Source of the DNA: Phycisphaerales bacterium
GTDB taxonomy: Bacteria > Planctomycetota > Phycisphaerae > Phycisphaerales > UBA1924
Assembly (NCBI GenBank): GCA_015487555.1
Contig: WFPK01000104.1
Coordinates: 1-64,000, forward strand
DNA: 64,000 nucleotides
Reading direction: 5' to 3'
The position numbers and the translations under genes are program-made. How positions within the stretch are numbered: the stretch's first letter is position 1; each line of letters begins with the position of its first letter. The notes under the pieces were generated by a model. The model did no database searches and was not told the DNA's origin. It saw nothing but the letters and a program-made list of their open reading frames with translations. Below, piece after piece: positions 37,241-47,045 of this stretch.

Positions 37241-37339
37241 TTTGGGAAAATACGGCCTCGCTCTATGCGGGGCCGATATTTTTCGGACTGTTCGACGATT
37301 CGGGAGAAATCCTGAACAGGCGGACGACATCTGATCTAT

Positions 37340-37412
37340 GCCACCTTAGCTCAGTTGATAGAGCAGCTGATTTGTAATCTGCAGGTCCTCGGTTTGAGTC
37401 CGAGAGGTGGCT
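37340..37412 (+). tRNA. tRNA-Thr (TGT anticodon)
   Basis: GCCACCTTAGCTCAGTTGATAGAGCAGCTGATTTGTAATCTGCAGGTCCTCGGTTTGAGTCCGAGAGGTGGCT; loop TTTGTAA. Confidence 0.94.
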
Positions 37413-37446
37413 TTGAGGCGGTTTTTGGATCGTCTCGGGACACTTT

Positions 37447-37529
37447 GGGCGTGTATCCAAGTGGCCAAAGGACGGGGATTGTAAATCCTCTCGCATTCGC
37501 GTTCGGTGGTTCGAATCCACCCGCGCCCA
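37447..37529 (+). tRNA. tRNA-Tyr (GTA anticodon), long variable arm
   Basis: GGGCGTGTATCCAAGTGGCCAAAGGACGGGGATTGTAAATCCTCTCGCATTCGCGTTCGGTGGTTCGAATCCACCCGCGCCCA. Confidence 0.95.
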
Positions 37530-37534
37530 TTCGA

Positions 37535-37565
37535 ACAAGCCCGATGCAAAGCATCGGGCTTGTTC
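37535..37565 (+). terminator. Rho-independent terminator after the tRNA cluster
   Basis: ACAAGCCCGATGC AAA GCATCGGGCTTGT then a T-rich tract. Confidence 0.8.
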
Positions 37566-37694
37566 TTTGTTTATACTTTGTTTGCAGACGAGGTGTCCGC
37601 TTGCCATCTGGCAGGTCCGAAAAGGGGTCACATGGGCAACGGTTGGCATATTGGGTTGATGCGGGGGACGAATCGACCGATATCCGGCAGGTAA

Positions 37695-39587
37695 ATGGCA
37701 ATTGCCATGGGAATCCTGCTTATGACCACACCCAAGACGCAAAGTCGATTCGGTATCCAAAGGTTCTTTGTTCGTGGCGAGTCACTTGTCGCGACGACGG
37801 GCATGGCGTTTATCGCTATTTTGGCATTCGCTGTCGGCGGGGTGGTGTGGGTTTCTGCGCGGACAATTGATGAATCCGTTCTCGTGCAGAGCGAGGAGCG
37901 CATTCGTGAAACGAGTGCGTTGATCGCTTCGCAATCCGAGCTTCGGCTCAGCGACGCAGACCTCTCGGGTCTGCGCCGGTTGATGCTCGATGCGGTTGCG
38001 TCGGGGATGGTCGAAGAGTGCGAGGTCAGCATTTCGAATCTTGGTGTGATTGCCTCGTCCGATGCTTCGCAGACGCTTGTGACCGAGTTGCCTCAGACAT
38101 GGGACCCATCGCCCGGGGTAGAAGCCAATATCATTCACAATACCGAGACCCACCGTTCGATGATCCACGAGCCTTTGACGGTTGATGGGCGGACCGGGGT
38201 GATGCTCAGTATGGTGATGAATCAGTCGGGGCAGGTTGTCGGGTCGGATTCGATCCGTGCCTCGTCGGTCGGGATCATGAGTGTTGGGTTGATTCTGATG
38301 CTTTTGGTCTATCGCCGATTTCGCAATCGGCTTGGTGCTTTGGCGGGGATCGGCGATGCCCTCGTTGCGGCGGCCGAGGGAGAGCGCCGAATGGCGTGCC
38401 TGGTTGTGGGCGAGCAGCTTGGTCCAGAAGCCAAGGCATGGAATACGCTGCTCGCCGAGCGTGAAGCGCTCGAGCAGATCGAAGCAACACGCGAAATCGT
38501 CGAGGCATCAAGTGGCGGCGGGGTTGAGTCCAGCGGCTTGCCCGCTGCGTGCAATACCCTGACCCAGGGCGTTGTGCTCGTGGATTCTGATCTGAGCGTG
38601 GCCTATGCCAATGGCGCTGCCTGCGTGTTCCTGCGTGTTTCGCGTGAGGAAATGGTCAACTCGACACTCGATGGCGTGCCCGGTTCGGAACAGATCATCG
38701 AAGCGACACTCGCGGTACTCTCGAACCATGGGCCTGCTCGACAAGTCATCGAGCTGGGCAATATCGAGGAAATCGAATCGCAAGGGGCGATCCTGCGCGT
38801 GGTGATTACTCGCGTCGAGGAGGAAGAGGTTCCTCGGGCGATGATCTTTATCGAAGATGTGACCCAGCAACGCCTGGCGGATCAGTCACAGGGCGCATTT
38901 ATCGCCCAGGCAACCCATGAGCTTCGCACGCCTTTGACGACGATCCGTTTGTATGCAGAAGAAGCGGTCGAAGCCGGGAGCGATGACGAGCAGATTCGTG
39001 ACAAGGCGCTCAATGTCATCAACTCGGAGACGCGCCGACTCGAGCGGATCGTCGGGGACATGCTCTGTGTGGCCGAGATCGAAGCGGGTTCGCTCTCGAT
39101 CCGATCCGAGACGATGCGGACCGAGTCTTTGTTCGCCGAGCTTCAGGAAGATTACGAGATGCAGGCCAAGGAGAAGTCGATCGAGCTGGTCTTCGATTTG
39201 CCTCCCAAGTTTCCCTCGATCCAGGCCGACCGGGATCGTTTGGGTCAGGCGCTCCACAACCTTGTGGGCAACGCGATCAAATACACCCCCGCGGGCGGGC
39301 GTGTCGAGGTGAAGGTCAACTTTGCCGAGGATGATGCCATGACTGTTTCGGTGATTGACTCGGGGATCGGCATCGACGAGTCGCAGCAGGAACGAATTTT
39401 TGAGCGTTTCTGTCGAGCGGATGATCGGCGGATTGCTCAGGTAACGGGTTCTGGGCTTGGTCTTGCGCTCGCTCGCCAGATTGCTCGTCTTCATGGCGGG
39501 GATGTGCATGTTGAATCCGAGATTGATCAGGGGAGCACATTCACATTCATGATCCCGGGTTCGCAGGAGATGGCCAAAGCCGCATAA
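37695..39587 (+). CDS. Membrane sensor histidine kinase with PAS-like domain
   Basis: FIAQATHELRTPLTTIRLYAEEA (H box); LVGNAIKYTPAGG (N box); SGIGIDESQQERIFERF; GSGLGLALARQI. Confidence 0.93.
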   Translation: MAIAMGILLMTTPKTQSRFGIQRFFVRGESLVATTGMAFIAILAFAVGGVVWVSARTIDESVLVQSEERIRETSALIASQSELRLSDADLSGLRRLMLDAVASGMVEECEVSISNLGVIASSDASQTLVTELPQTWDPSPGVEANIIHNTETHRSMIHEPLTVDGRTGVMLSMVMNQSGQVVGSDSIRASSVGIMSVGLILMLLVYRRFRNRLGALAGIGDALVAAAEGERRMACLVVGEQLGPEAKAWNTLLAEREALEQIEATREIVEASSGGGVESSGLPAACNTLTQGVVLVDSDLSVAYANGAACVFLRVSREEMVNSTLDGVPGSEQIIEATLAVLSNHGPARQVIELGNIEEIESQGAILRVVITRVEEEEVPRAMIFIEDVTQQRLADQSQGAFIAQATHELRTPLTTIRLYAEEAVEAGSDDEQIRDKALNVINSETRRLERIVGDMLCVAEIEAGSLSIRSETMRTESLFAELQEDYEMQAKEKSIELVFDLPPKFPSIQADRDRLGQALHNLVGNAIKYTPAGGRVEVKVNFAEDDAMTVSVIDSGIGIDESQQERIFERFCRADDRRIAQVTGSGLGLALARQIARLHGGDVHVESEIDQGSTFTFMIPGSQEMAKAA

Positions 39588-39603
39588 GAGGAGTGTCGCA
39601 GGT

Positions 39604-39942
39604 ATGCGCATCGAAACGAATCGACATGGAGCGGTGACGGTGATCAAGCCCGGCGGCCCTGTGATTACTCAGGAGGACGCGACGCAGCTGCGCACGGAGT
39701 CTTTCGAAGTACTGGGCAACACGCTCGGGCGGTTTATCATTGATGTTTCTGAGATGACCTTTGTCGACTCGACCGGGCTCGAAACTCTTGTCGATATCAC
39801 CGACGAGCTTGGTGCATCCGGGCAATCGCTCAAGCTTTGCGGGCTTAGCGATACGCTGCGTGAGATTCTGGCAATTACTGAGCTGACCTCGAAGTTTCAG
39901 CAGTTTGAGGATGTGCAGACCGCGGTAAGGAGTTTCTTATGA
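39604..39942 (+). CDS. STAS-domain protein (anti-sigma factor antagonist-like)
   Basis: FIIDVSEMTFVDSTGLETLVDI; 112 aa. Confidence 0.85.
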   Translation: MRIETNRHGAVTVIKPGGPVITQEDATQLRTESFEVLGNTLGRFIIDVSEMTFVDSTGLETLVDITDELGASGQSLKLCGLSDTLREILAITELTSKFQQFEDVQTAVRSFL

Positions 39943-41732
39943 CTTCGCCTCAAGACAATCATCCGCATCAGGGCATGCGCAGGTCTCAGCGTCCTCGGCT
40001 TGTCGGCGAAGTGCTCATCACCGATGGGCATATTACCGAAGATCAGCTTTCCAAAGCGCTTGTGGATCAGAAAACCGCCGGGCGGATGCTCGGCGAGCTG
40101 TTGGTCGATCAAGGGATGATCTCGGGGGCGACGCTTGTCCAGTCTTTGGCCAAGTGCCTGGGTGTGCGTGGGGTGCAGCTTCGCCATGGGCTGATGGATC
40201 CGAACTTGCTGAATCTCATCGGCGTCGAAGAGGCCGAGCGGCTCAAAGCGATCCCGCTGTTCCGTGTGCATGATACCCTGACTGTTGCGATGTGCGAGCC
40301 TCAGAGTTTGCCGACGATTGATCGGCTTGGCGAACTCACCGGACTCGAGATTCGCCCGGTGCTGGCGCTTCAGGATAACATCCTCGAGTTTGTCCATAAG
40401 TACGCCGAGGGCGATGTGGATGTCGATGCGTTCTTGACAAGCCTTGCCGAGTCTGATGTTGAAGTCGTGGAGCGCGAGCAGGTCGATGAAGGTCCGACGA
40501 CGGACCTCGATCATATGGTCGAAGGCTCGCCGATCGTGAACCTCGTCAATGTGGCCTTGCTCACCGCGGTCAAGGATAAGGCATCAGATATCCACATCGA
40601 GCCCAACAAGAACGGCACACGGGTTCGGTACCGGATTGATGGAGCGCTGCGTGATCTGATGAACCCGCCCCCGGGGATGCACGCAGCGATTGTGTCGCGC
40701 ATGAAGATCATCGGGAAGATGGATATCGCCGAGAAACGCCTGCCTCAGGAGGGGCGCGTGCGGATCGTGGCTGAGGGACGCGAGATTGACCTGCGCGTGT
40801 CGAGTATTCCTACGCTTCTGGGCGAAAAACTGGTGATCCGAATCCTCGATAAGCAGAACCTGCATGTGCGCATGGAAGACCTTGGGTTCCGCCCCGAAGC
40901 GCTCGAGGGCTTCCAGAGAACACTCAGGCTCTCGCATGGGATGGTGCTTGTGACAGGCCCGACGGGCTCGGGCAAGACCACCACACTCTATTCGGCACTT
41001 GATCTGCTGCGGAGTCCTGAGCTCAACATCGTGACCGTCGAAGACCCGGTCGAGTATCAGCTTGATTTGATCAATCAGATTCAGGTGCACGAAGCGATTG
41101 GGCTTGACTTTGCGCGGACGCTGCGCTCGATTCTTCGCCAGGACCCCGATGTGATTATGATCGGCGAGATTCGTGACCAAGAAACGGCAGGCGTTGCTGT
41201 TCAGGCAGCACTCACCGGGCACGGGGTGCTCGCGACGCTGCATACCAATGATGCGCCAGGTGCGGTTGCCCGTTTGGTGGATATGGGTATTGAGCCTTAT
41301 CTTCTCAGCTCCGCGATCAATGGCGTCGTCGCCCAGCGACTCGCCAGAACAATCTGCCCATCATGCACCATGAAATACTACCCCTCCGAGATGGTGCTTC
41401 AGGATGCCATGATCCCCGAGATGACCGGGCGGGCTTTCCGCAAGGGCGCCGGGTGTACGAGCTGTCATGATTCGGGGTTTCAGGGTCGGATGGGGATTTA
41501 TGAGTTCATGGAGGTGACACCCGAGCTTCGCAGATTGATCTATCGTAACGCCCCGACGCATGCGCTTCGTGGATTGCTGCATAGTCAGGGTCAGCTTTCA
41601 TTGCGCGAAGAGGGTGTCCGTCTGGCGATCGACCAGCATACGAGTCTTGAAGAGATTATCCGCGTCACGCAGGTCGATGATAACGAGGGTTCGGGCGATG
41701 AGTTTGCGGGGGAAGTTGGGGTGGCTGCATGA
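39939..41732 (+). CDS. pilB: PilB/GspE-type assembly ATPase with MshEN-like N-terminus and tetracysteine motif (ATPase 3)
   Basis: LVGEVLITDGHITEDQLSKALVDQ; GPTGSGKTTTLYSALDLL; RQDPDVIMIGEIRDQET; CPSC...CTSC. Confidence 0.95.
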   Translation: MTSPQDNHPHQGMRRSQRPRLVGEVLITDGHITEDQLSKALVDQKTAGRMLGELLVDQGMISGATLVQSLAKCLGVRGVQLRHGLMDPNLLNLIGVEEAERLKAIPLFRVHDTLTVAMCEPQSLPTIDRLGELTGLEIRPVLALQDNILEFVHKYAEGDVDVDAFLTSLAESDVEVVEREQVDEGPTTDLDHMVEGSPIVNLVNVALLTAVKDKASDIHIEPNKNGTRVRYRIDGALRDLMNPPPGMHAAIVSRMKIIGKMDIAEKRLPQEGRVRIVAEGREIDLRVSSIPTLLGEKLVIRILDKQNLHVRMEDLGFRPEALEGFQRTLRLSHGMVLVTGPTGSGKTTTLYSALDLLRSPELNIVTVEDPVEYQLDLINQIQVHEAIGLDFARTLRSILRQDPDVIMIGEIRDQETAGVAVQAALTGHGVLATLHTNDAPGAVARLVDMGIEPYLLSSAINGVVAQRLARTICPSCTMKYYPSEMVLQDAMIPEMTGRAFRKGAGCTSCHDSGFQGRMGIYEFMEVTPELRRLIYRNAPTHALRGLLHSQGQLSLREEGVRLAIDQHTSLEEIIRVTQVDDNEGSGDEFAGEVGVAA

Positions 41733-42952
41733 ACCTGGGCTACACCGCTTATGACAAGTCTGGCGCCTTGCGCGAAGGGGTGATCGAAGCTTCGAGCAAG
41801 GAAGAAGCGACCGAGATACTCCGGAAGAAGGGATTGTTTGTCTCATCGGTCGAGTCGTCGGGCAGCAAGGCAGGAAACAAGAAGTCATCAAAGACCTATA
41901 GCCGAAAGAAAAAGGTTCCTGCGAAGATTGTCGCCGGATTTGCCCGAGAGCTTGCGGTGCTGGTCTCGACGGGCACGCCTTTGATTGATGCGATGTCGTC
42001 GATCGAACGCCAGACGACCAACGAGGCATGGGCGCAAGTGCTCGGGCGTGTTCGTTCGCGTCTCGAAGAGGGCGATGCGCTCTCAGTTGCCCTAGAGGGT
42101 GATCGGCAGGCGTTTGATGCGGTGTTTCGGTCATTGGTCGCAGCGGGAGAATCGTCTGGGCATCTCGATGCGATGCTGATGCGTGTGGCGGTGCTGACAC
42201 GAAAGCAGGCGCAGATCCGATCCAATGTGCTTGGCGCATTGATGTACCCGATTCTGCTGATGGGTGTCGGGATATTCGTGGTTGGATTATTGATTGGTGT
42301 GGTGTTGCCGAGATTTTCGGGGATGTTCGAGACACTCGATACTGCGTTGCCGCCTTCGACCGCGGTGCTGATGGCGATCTCGGAGTTTGTTCGATCCTAC
42401 TGGTGGGGTGTGATCCCGGTGTTCATCGCGACGATCTTCGGGATTGTGTGGTGGGTCAAAAGCCCTGCGGGGCAGCTGATGATTGGTAGTGTGGCGTTGC
42501 GGATTCCCCAGCTCGGCGATATTCTCCGCTCGTTTATGACTGCTCGAATTACGCGTTTGATGGGTGTGCTGCTCGAAGCGCGTGTGCCGATGCTCGATGC
42601 GATCAACCTTACCCGCGAATCACTCGGGCACGAGCGATACCAGAACCTGATGACGCAGGCCGAGCAAGCGGTGACACGGGGCGAGCCGATCAGCACCGCC
42701 TTTGGGTCCGATGGGTTGATGGTTCCCTCTGCGTGCGAAGCGATCCGCAACGGCGAGCAATCCGGACGATTGGCCGAGGTGATGATGCATGTTTCTGATT
42801 ACCTCGACGAGGACAACGAGACAGTGATCAAATCGCTTTCATCGCTCATCGAGCCGGTCATTATGATCGTGCTTGGTATCTTAGTCGGCTTTGTCGCCAT
42901 CAGTATGTTCTTGCCCTTGTTTGATCTCACAGCAACCGCAGGAGTCCAATGA
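41729..42952 (+). CDS. pilC: PilC/GspF inner-membrane platform protein (second copy)
   Basis: GYTAYDKSGALREGVIEASSKEEATEILRKKGLFV...FARELAVLVSTGTPLIDAMSSIE; GEQSGRLAEVMMHVSDYLDED. Confidence 0.94.
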   Translation: MNLGYTAYDKSGALREGVIEASSKEEATEILRKKGLFVSSVESSGSKAGNKKSSKTYSRKKKVPAKIVAGFARELAVLVSTGTPLIDAMSSIERQTTNEAWAQVLGRVRSRLEEGDALSVALEGDRQAFDAVFRSLVAAGESSGHLDAMLMRVAVLTRKQAQIRSNVLGALMYPILLMGVGIFVVGLLIGVVLPRFSGMFETLDTALPPSTAVLMAISEFVRSYWWGVIPVFIATIFGIVWWVKSPAGQLMIGSVALRIPQLGDILRSFMTARITRLMGVLLEARVPMLDAINLTRESLGHERYQNLMTQAEQAVTRGEPISTAFGSDGLMVPSACEAIRNGEQSGRLAEVMMHVSDYLDEDNETVIKSLSSLIEPVIMIVLGILVGFVAISMFLPLFDLTATAGVQ

Positions 42953-44016
42953 TGCTTGATATGATTCGCACACGATCGAAACTCTCAGCGATCGGGCTCA
43001 CAATTGATGCCCATGAGTTTCGCGCAGTTCAGCTGATGCAGACCACCAAGGGGATCAGCACGATTGCGTGGGCGGTTTTTCCTCGTCGGGATGATATGGG
43101 ATATGCGGATCATGCCCGGCGTGCGAGTTTGCCCGAGCCCGATGAGCTGCGATGGGCTGCTGGGATTCTGGAGCGCAGGGGGTTTATAGGGAATGCCATT
43201 TCGATCGCACCTTCGACCGCAGAATGCAGCTCGCATGTGATCGAGCTGCCCCCGGCCCGAAGTGGTGTGCCGGTCGATCAGCTCGCCAAGATGGAAGTTG
43301 CCCGCACCAAAAAATGTGGGCCTGAAGATTTCGAGCTTGGATATTGGGCCTTGCCCGCCAAGGGACGCACCCAGGAGACCCTCGCGGTGGCGTGTCCTCG
43401 GCAGGTGATCGACGACACCATCGAACGCTTTGAATCGGCAGGCTTTGTGCCTGTGGGGATTGACCTGCTCGAGCTGGCGATCAACCGGGGCGGGCAAGAT
43501 GGAGCGGAGGAAAACGAGATCAACGCATCGCTTCATATCGGGTGGAGGAGTTCGCTGGCGGTGCTCTCACTTGGCGAGACGGTGATCTATGTTCGTCGCA
43601 TCGAACATGGCGCAAGCGGTGTTTGGGATATGGCAACAGGACGCTATGGGCTCTCTCCTAGGGGTGCCGATGCGGTCATCGATGACCAGAAGCTCGCGGA
43701 TGGATCAAGGGGGTACGCAAAGGTCAAGCGGGCAACCTGGTCGGTGCTAGCTGCCGAGCTCGCCAGGGAGCTCGATGTCACCATCGCATATGTTGCCCAT
43801 TCGTTCCGGACTGCGCCGCTTGGGAAAATTTTCCTCTCGGGGTATGGGTCGGTGAATCCTGTGATCGACGAGCATCTCGATAAGGTTCTCGGGATTCCGA
43901 TCGAATGCGCAGCACCTTCTGCCCTGGTCAAGGGGATCGGATCAGGGCAGGAAATCTGGTCGCTGGCGTGTCGATTGTCCACCGCCTACGGGCTCGCTGC
44001 GAGGTTTGACCGATGA
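42949..44016 (+). CDS. PilM-like actin-fold pilus assembly protein
   Basis: IGLTIDAHEFRAVQL...ELPPARSGVP...IGWRSSLAVLSLGETVIYVRRIEHG...IFLSGYGSVNPVIDEHLDKVLGIPIE; position in operon. Confidence 0.75.
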   Translation: MMLDMIRTRSKLSAIGLTIDAHEFRAVQLMQTTKGISTIAWAVFPRRDDMGYADHARRASLPEPDELRWAAGILERRGFIGNAISIAPSTAECSSHVIELPPARSGVPVDQLAKMEVARTKKCGPEDFELGYWALPAKGRTQETLAVACPRQVIDDTIERFESAGFVPVGIDLLELAINRGGQDGAEENEINASLHIGWRSSLAVLSLGETVIYVRRIEHGASGVWDMATGRYGLSPRGADAVIDDQKLADGSRGYAKVKRATWSVLAAELARELDVTIAYVAHSFRTAPLGKIFLSGYGSVNPVIDEHLDKVLGIPIECAAPSALVKGIGSGQEIWSLACRLSTAYGLAARFDR

Positions 44017-44624
44017 AAACGACTCCGCCACCAATGGTCAATTTGATTCCTCAGGAGTACCTCGATCAGCGATTGCGCTTGCATTGGATGTCACGGTGGG
44101 GTGTTGCGATTGTATCGACCGCGATCGTCATTGGTATCCCCGGGGTGTATGTTGGCGGGTCTGCCGCGTTGACCGATTCGGGGATGTCCGAGCAGATCGC
44201 TGAGACGAATATGGAATATGCCCGCCATCAGCAGGCGATTCCGATCCTGCGCGAGCAGCTTCGATTGCTCGCTGCCGAGCAGGAGGTGCTTGACCTTGTG
44301 GAGAATCGGATCGAGTGGCGCACAGTTTTTTCGGTGCTGATCAAGACCGCCCAAAGCGATGTTCGGTTCCGTAGAATCAGTGCTTCGGGGGGCGGGGTTG
44401 AGGGTGATTCTCCCATCGAGATTCATATCGAAGGATTGGCTCCGACACAGACCATTGCCAGGTCGTATGTGGTCGGTCTTGAGAAGGCCAATATCTTCGA
44501 TACAGTCGAGCTGGTCGAGACAACGCGCGAGCAGATCAATGAAATCGAGCTGATCCGATTCCAGATCGACATCACGGTGTTGGGAAGCACGATTCAACCG
44601 GAGGGAGCAAACGATGCCGGGTAA
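44013..44624 (+). CDS. PilN-like bitopic assembly protein
   Basis: MVNLIPQEYLDQRLRLHWMSRWG N-terminus; single TM then coiled coil; order after PilM. Confidence 0.65.
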   Translation: MKTTPPPMVNLIPQEYLDQRLRLHWMSRWGVAIVSTAIVIGIPGVYVGGSAALTDSGMSEQIAETNMEYARHQQAIPILREQLRLLAAEQEVLDLVENRIEWRTVFSVLIKTAQSDVRFRRISASGGGVEGDSPIEIHIEGLAPTQTIARSYVVGLEKANIFDTVELVETTREQINEIELIRFQIDITVLGSTIQPEGANDAG

Positions 44625-45177
44625 TCAATCTTCGGGAAATCGTCTGTTGGGCATCCACTTTGTGGGCGGATTGATCTGCGTGCTCATCGCCGGGTCGTCG
44701 ATTTACTTTGCAGGCAGCTCGATTTCCAAACGCCGGGGGCTCTTCTTTAGCGCTCGTCATGAGTTGGCCAATGCCAAATCGCAACTCAACGAGTCGATCA
44801 AACAGCGGACATCGCTCGCTGGGCGGGTGCAGGTGCTCGAGCAGGAGTCGGCGACCAAGCTCGAGCTTGTTTCGGTCAAGGAGCTCAACGCCAAGACAGC
44901 AGCGATCGTCGGCCTTGCAGAGTCACTTGGCATCCGTATCGACTCGTTACAACCCGAGGAGCGCATTTTAGACAAACGCGTCCCGGTGCAGCCTTTGCGG
45001 TTCAAAGGGCTGTCGGATGCGGACGATGTTTTCGCGTTTCTTGGACTGATGAGTGAACGGATGCCCGATATCCATATTCATTCAATCGACATCCTGAGCA
45101 GCACGATGGAATCGAGCGAGGTCCAGATCGAGATGCAGATGTATTGGTTTGTCGATCCTGCCGACGCAGGAGCATAA
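44614..45177 (+). CDS. PilO-like bitopic assembly protein
   Basis: Single N-terminal TM, coiled coil, ferredoxin-like C-terminal pattern (LRFKGLSDADDVFAFLGLMSERMPDIHIHSIDIL). Confidence 0.6.
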   Translation: MPGNQSSGNRLLGIHFVGGLICVLIAGSSIYFAGSSISKRRGLFFSARHELANAKSQLNESIKQRTSLAGRVQVLEQESATKLELVSVKELNAKTAAIVGLAESLGIRIDSLQPEERILDKRVPVQPLRFKGLSDADDVFAFLGLMSERMPDIHIHSIDILSSTMESSEVQIEMQMYWFVDPADAGA

Positions 45178-45229
45178 ATTTTCGCAAACTCATTTGCACT
45201 CCTCTGGAACGCAATGGTTACTTGACTCC

Positions 45230-45799
45230 ATGGGACTCACAACAGAACGCAAGGTATTTCTCGGATTGGCATGTGTGGCGGGGTTGGCGCTGGTGATCGA
45301 CCAGGGATTTATGGGGCCAAAGCAGGCTTCGGCAGATATCGCCCCCGCAGACTCATCGCCCCCGGCATCTGAGACTGTCAGTGTGCCTACCAGTGCGCCC
45401 GCAGGCAAGCCCGCTGCGATGGTGCTCATCGACCGGCTTGAATCATTGGCTTTGTCAGATCAGGGCGAATCGTTGGGCGCATCATTCTCGCTCACCAAGC
45501 TCGTCGAGCCTTCCATCGGATTGCCGATAACCGACGGGACAAGCACATCCGAACAGGAAGAAGACTCGACAGCAAGTTTCCCATTGATCGCACCCAAAGC
45601 CAATGACTTGCCAATCCTCTCATCGGTCATGCCCGCCAAGAACGGCGGCGGGGCGGTCCTGGGCGGGAAACTGCTCAGGGTTGGACAGGTCGATCCAAAC
45701 GGATACCGACTTGTGCTTGTCCATGCGCGATCGGTGCTTGTCGAGCGCGATGGGGTGCAATACGCGATCGAAATTCCGACCATCTCGGGTCATGAGTGA
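45230..45799 (+). CDS. PilP/GspC/GspB-like periplasmic linker protein
   Basis: N-terminal TM; disordered linker; C-terminal LGGKLLRVGQVDPNGYRLVLVHARSVLVERDGVQYAIEIP; operon position. Confidence 0.45.
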   Translation: MGLTTERKVFLGLACVAGLALVIDQGFMGPKQASADIAPADSSPPASETVSVPTSAPAGKPAAMVLIDRLESLALSDQGESLGASFSLTKLVEPSIGLPITDGTSTSEQEEDSTASFPLIAPKANDLPILSSVMPAKNGGGAVLGGKLLRVGQVDPNGYRLVLVHARSVLVERDGVQYAIEIPTISGHE

Positions 45800-45932
45800 G
45801 TTTGCCGATTGTGTCGCTTGCCTGCCGGAAAAGTATCTGCGCATGGGCATTGGGCCTGAACTCTGGGCGGAACATACCCGATTCGAATGATGTGGACTCA
45901 ATGGAGCAGTCTGTATCAGAAGGAGAATCAAC

Positions 45933-46427
45933 ATGTTTGCACCCCAAGGCGTTGCCCACCCCGTTCGTGCTCGTAGAGCGTTTAGTCTGATTGAGCTTGT
46001 AATTGTGGTCGTGATCATCGGGATCATCGGCGCGATTGCGATTCCTCGTATGAGCCGAGGTGCAGCAGGTGCAGCGGATTCGAGCCTTATCGCAGATTTG
46101 GCGGTGATGCGCAGTGCGATTGACCTCTACAAAGCAGAGCATGGCGGAACGCTTCCTGCATTGGCCACATTCGAAGAGCAGCTTACGACATACACAAACG
46201 ATGCAGGCACCGCCAACGCATCGAAGACATCAACTTACTACCTCGGTACCTATCTTCGAGAGATTCCCACACTCAAGGTGGGGTCCAACAAGGGTAAGAA
46301 CGCGATCGTTGCCACTCAGGGCGGCACAACCGCCGGGTGGGTCTACAACGAAACCACAGGTGCGATCAGTGCAAATCTGCCCGATACCGAGCTTGATGTT
46401 CGGGGTGTTCAGTATAACTCATACTAA
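45933..46427 (+). CDS. Type IV pilin / GspG-like major pilin candidate
   Basis: RRAFSLIELVIVVVIIGIIGAIAIPRMSRGAAGAADSSLIADLAVMRSAIDLYKAEHG. Confidence 0.9.
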   Translation: MFAPQGVAHPVRARRAFSLIELVIVVVIIGIIGAIAIPRMSRGAAGAADSSLIADLAVMRSAIDLYKAEHGGTLPALATFEEQLTTYTNDAGTANASKTSTYYLGTYLREIPTLKVGSNKGKNAIVATQGGTTAGWVYNETTGAISANLPDTELDVRGVQYNSY

Positions 46428-46440
46428 TCAGACCTTCTGA

Positions 46441-47043
46441 TTGGATAGTCCACTTTCGCCCCGGTCTGTAAAAGCAGGTCGGGGCGTTCCCGATTCAGGA
46501 GCACGCGAGATGGACACCGGGGATTCAACAATCACACGCGGGTTCTCGCTGATCGAGCTGGTTTTGGTGATCGCGATCATCGGGATCATCACCGCGATCG
46601 CGTTGCCCAAGTTCGCCCATGCCGGTTCGGGTCGCAGGCTCATGGCTGCAAAGAGCACGCTGCTCTCGGACATCGAGATGATAACGCTCCGCGCCAGGGC
46701 GAGCTCGAAGGTGCATGTGATCAAGTTTTACCCTGACGAGAACAGGTACATCGTTGCGGAAGGTGCTGTGATTGATCGTGAGTCGGTGATTCTGAGCCGT
46801 GACTTTGACGATGAGCCCTACACGGTGGGCATATCGAGGACGAATCTCGGAGCCGACCAGTCCGTGGTCTTTTCGGTCTATGGCGACATCAGCCCAGGGT
46901 TTACCGTTGGACTCACAGACGGAGAAGTTGAAATCGCAGTTGTGGTCGGCGGGGTCGCGAGTTTGGGGATCACAGTCACCGATGCGATCAGCGCCGATGA
47001 AGCAAAGGCACTCGATGTCGGGATCGGCGAGGTGGGGTTATAA
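46441..47043 (+). CDS. Pilin-like protein (GspH-like)
   Basis: TRGFSLIELVLVIAIIGIITAIALPKFAHAGSGRR. Confidence 0.88.
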   Translation: MDSPLSPRSVKAGRGVPDSGAREMDTGDSTITRGFSLIELVLVIAIIGIITAIALPKFAHAGSGRRLMAAKSTLLSDIEMITLRARASSKVHVIKFYPDENRYIVAEGAVIDRESVILSRDFDDEPYTVGISRTNLGADQSVVFSVYGDISPGFTVGLTDGEVEIAVVVGGVASLGITVTDAISADEAKALDVGIGEVGL

Positions 47044-47045
47044 TC

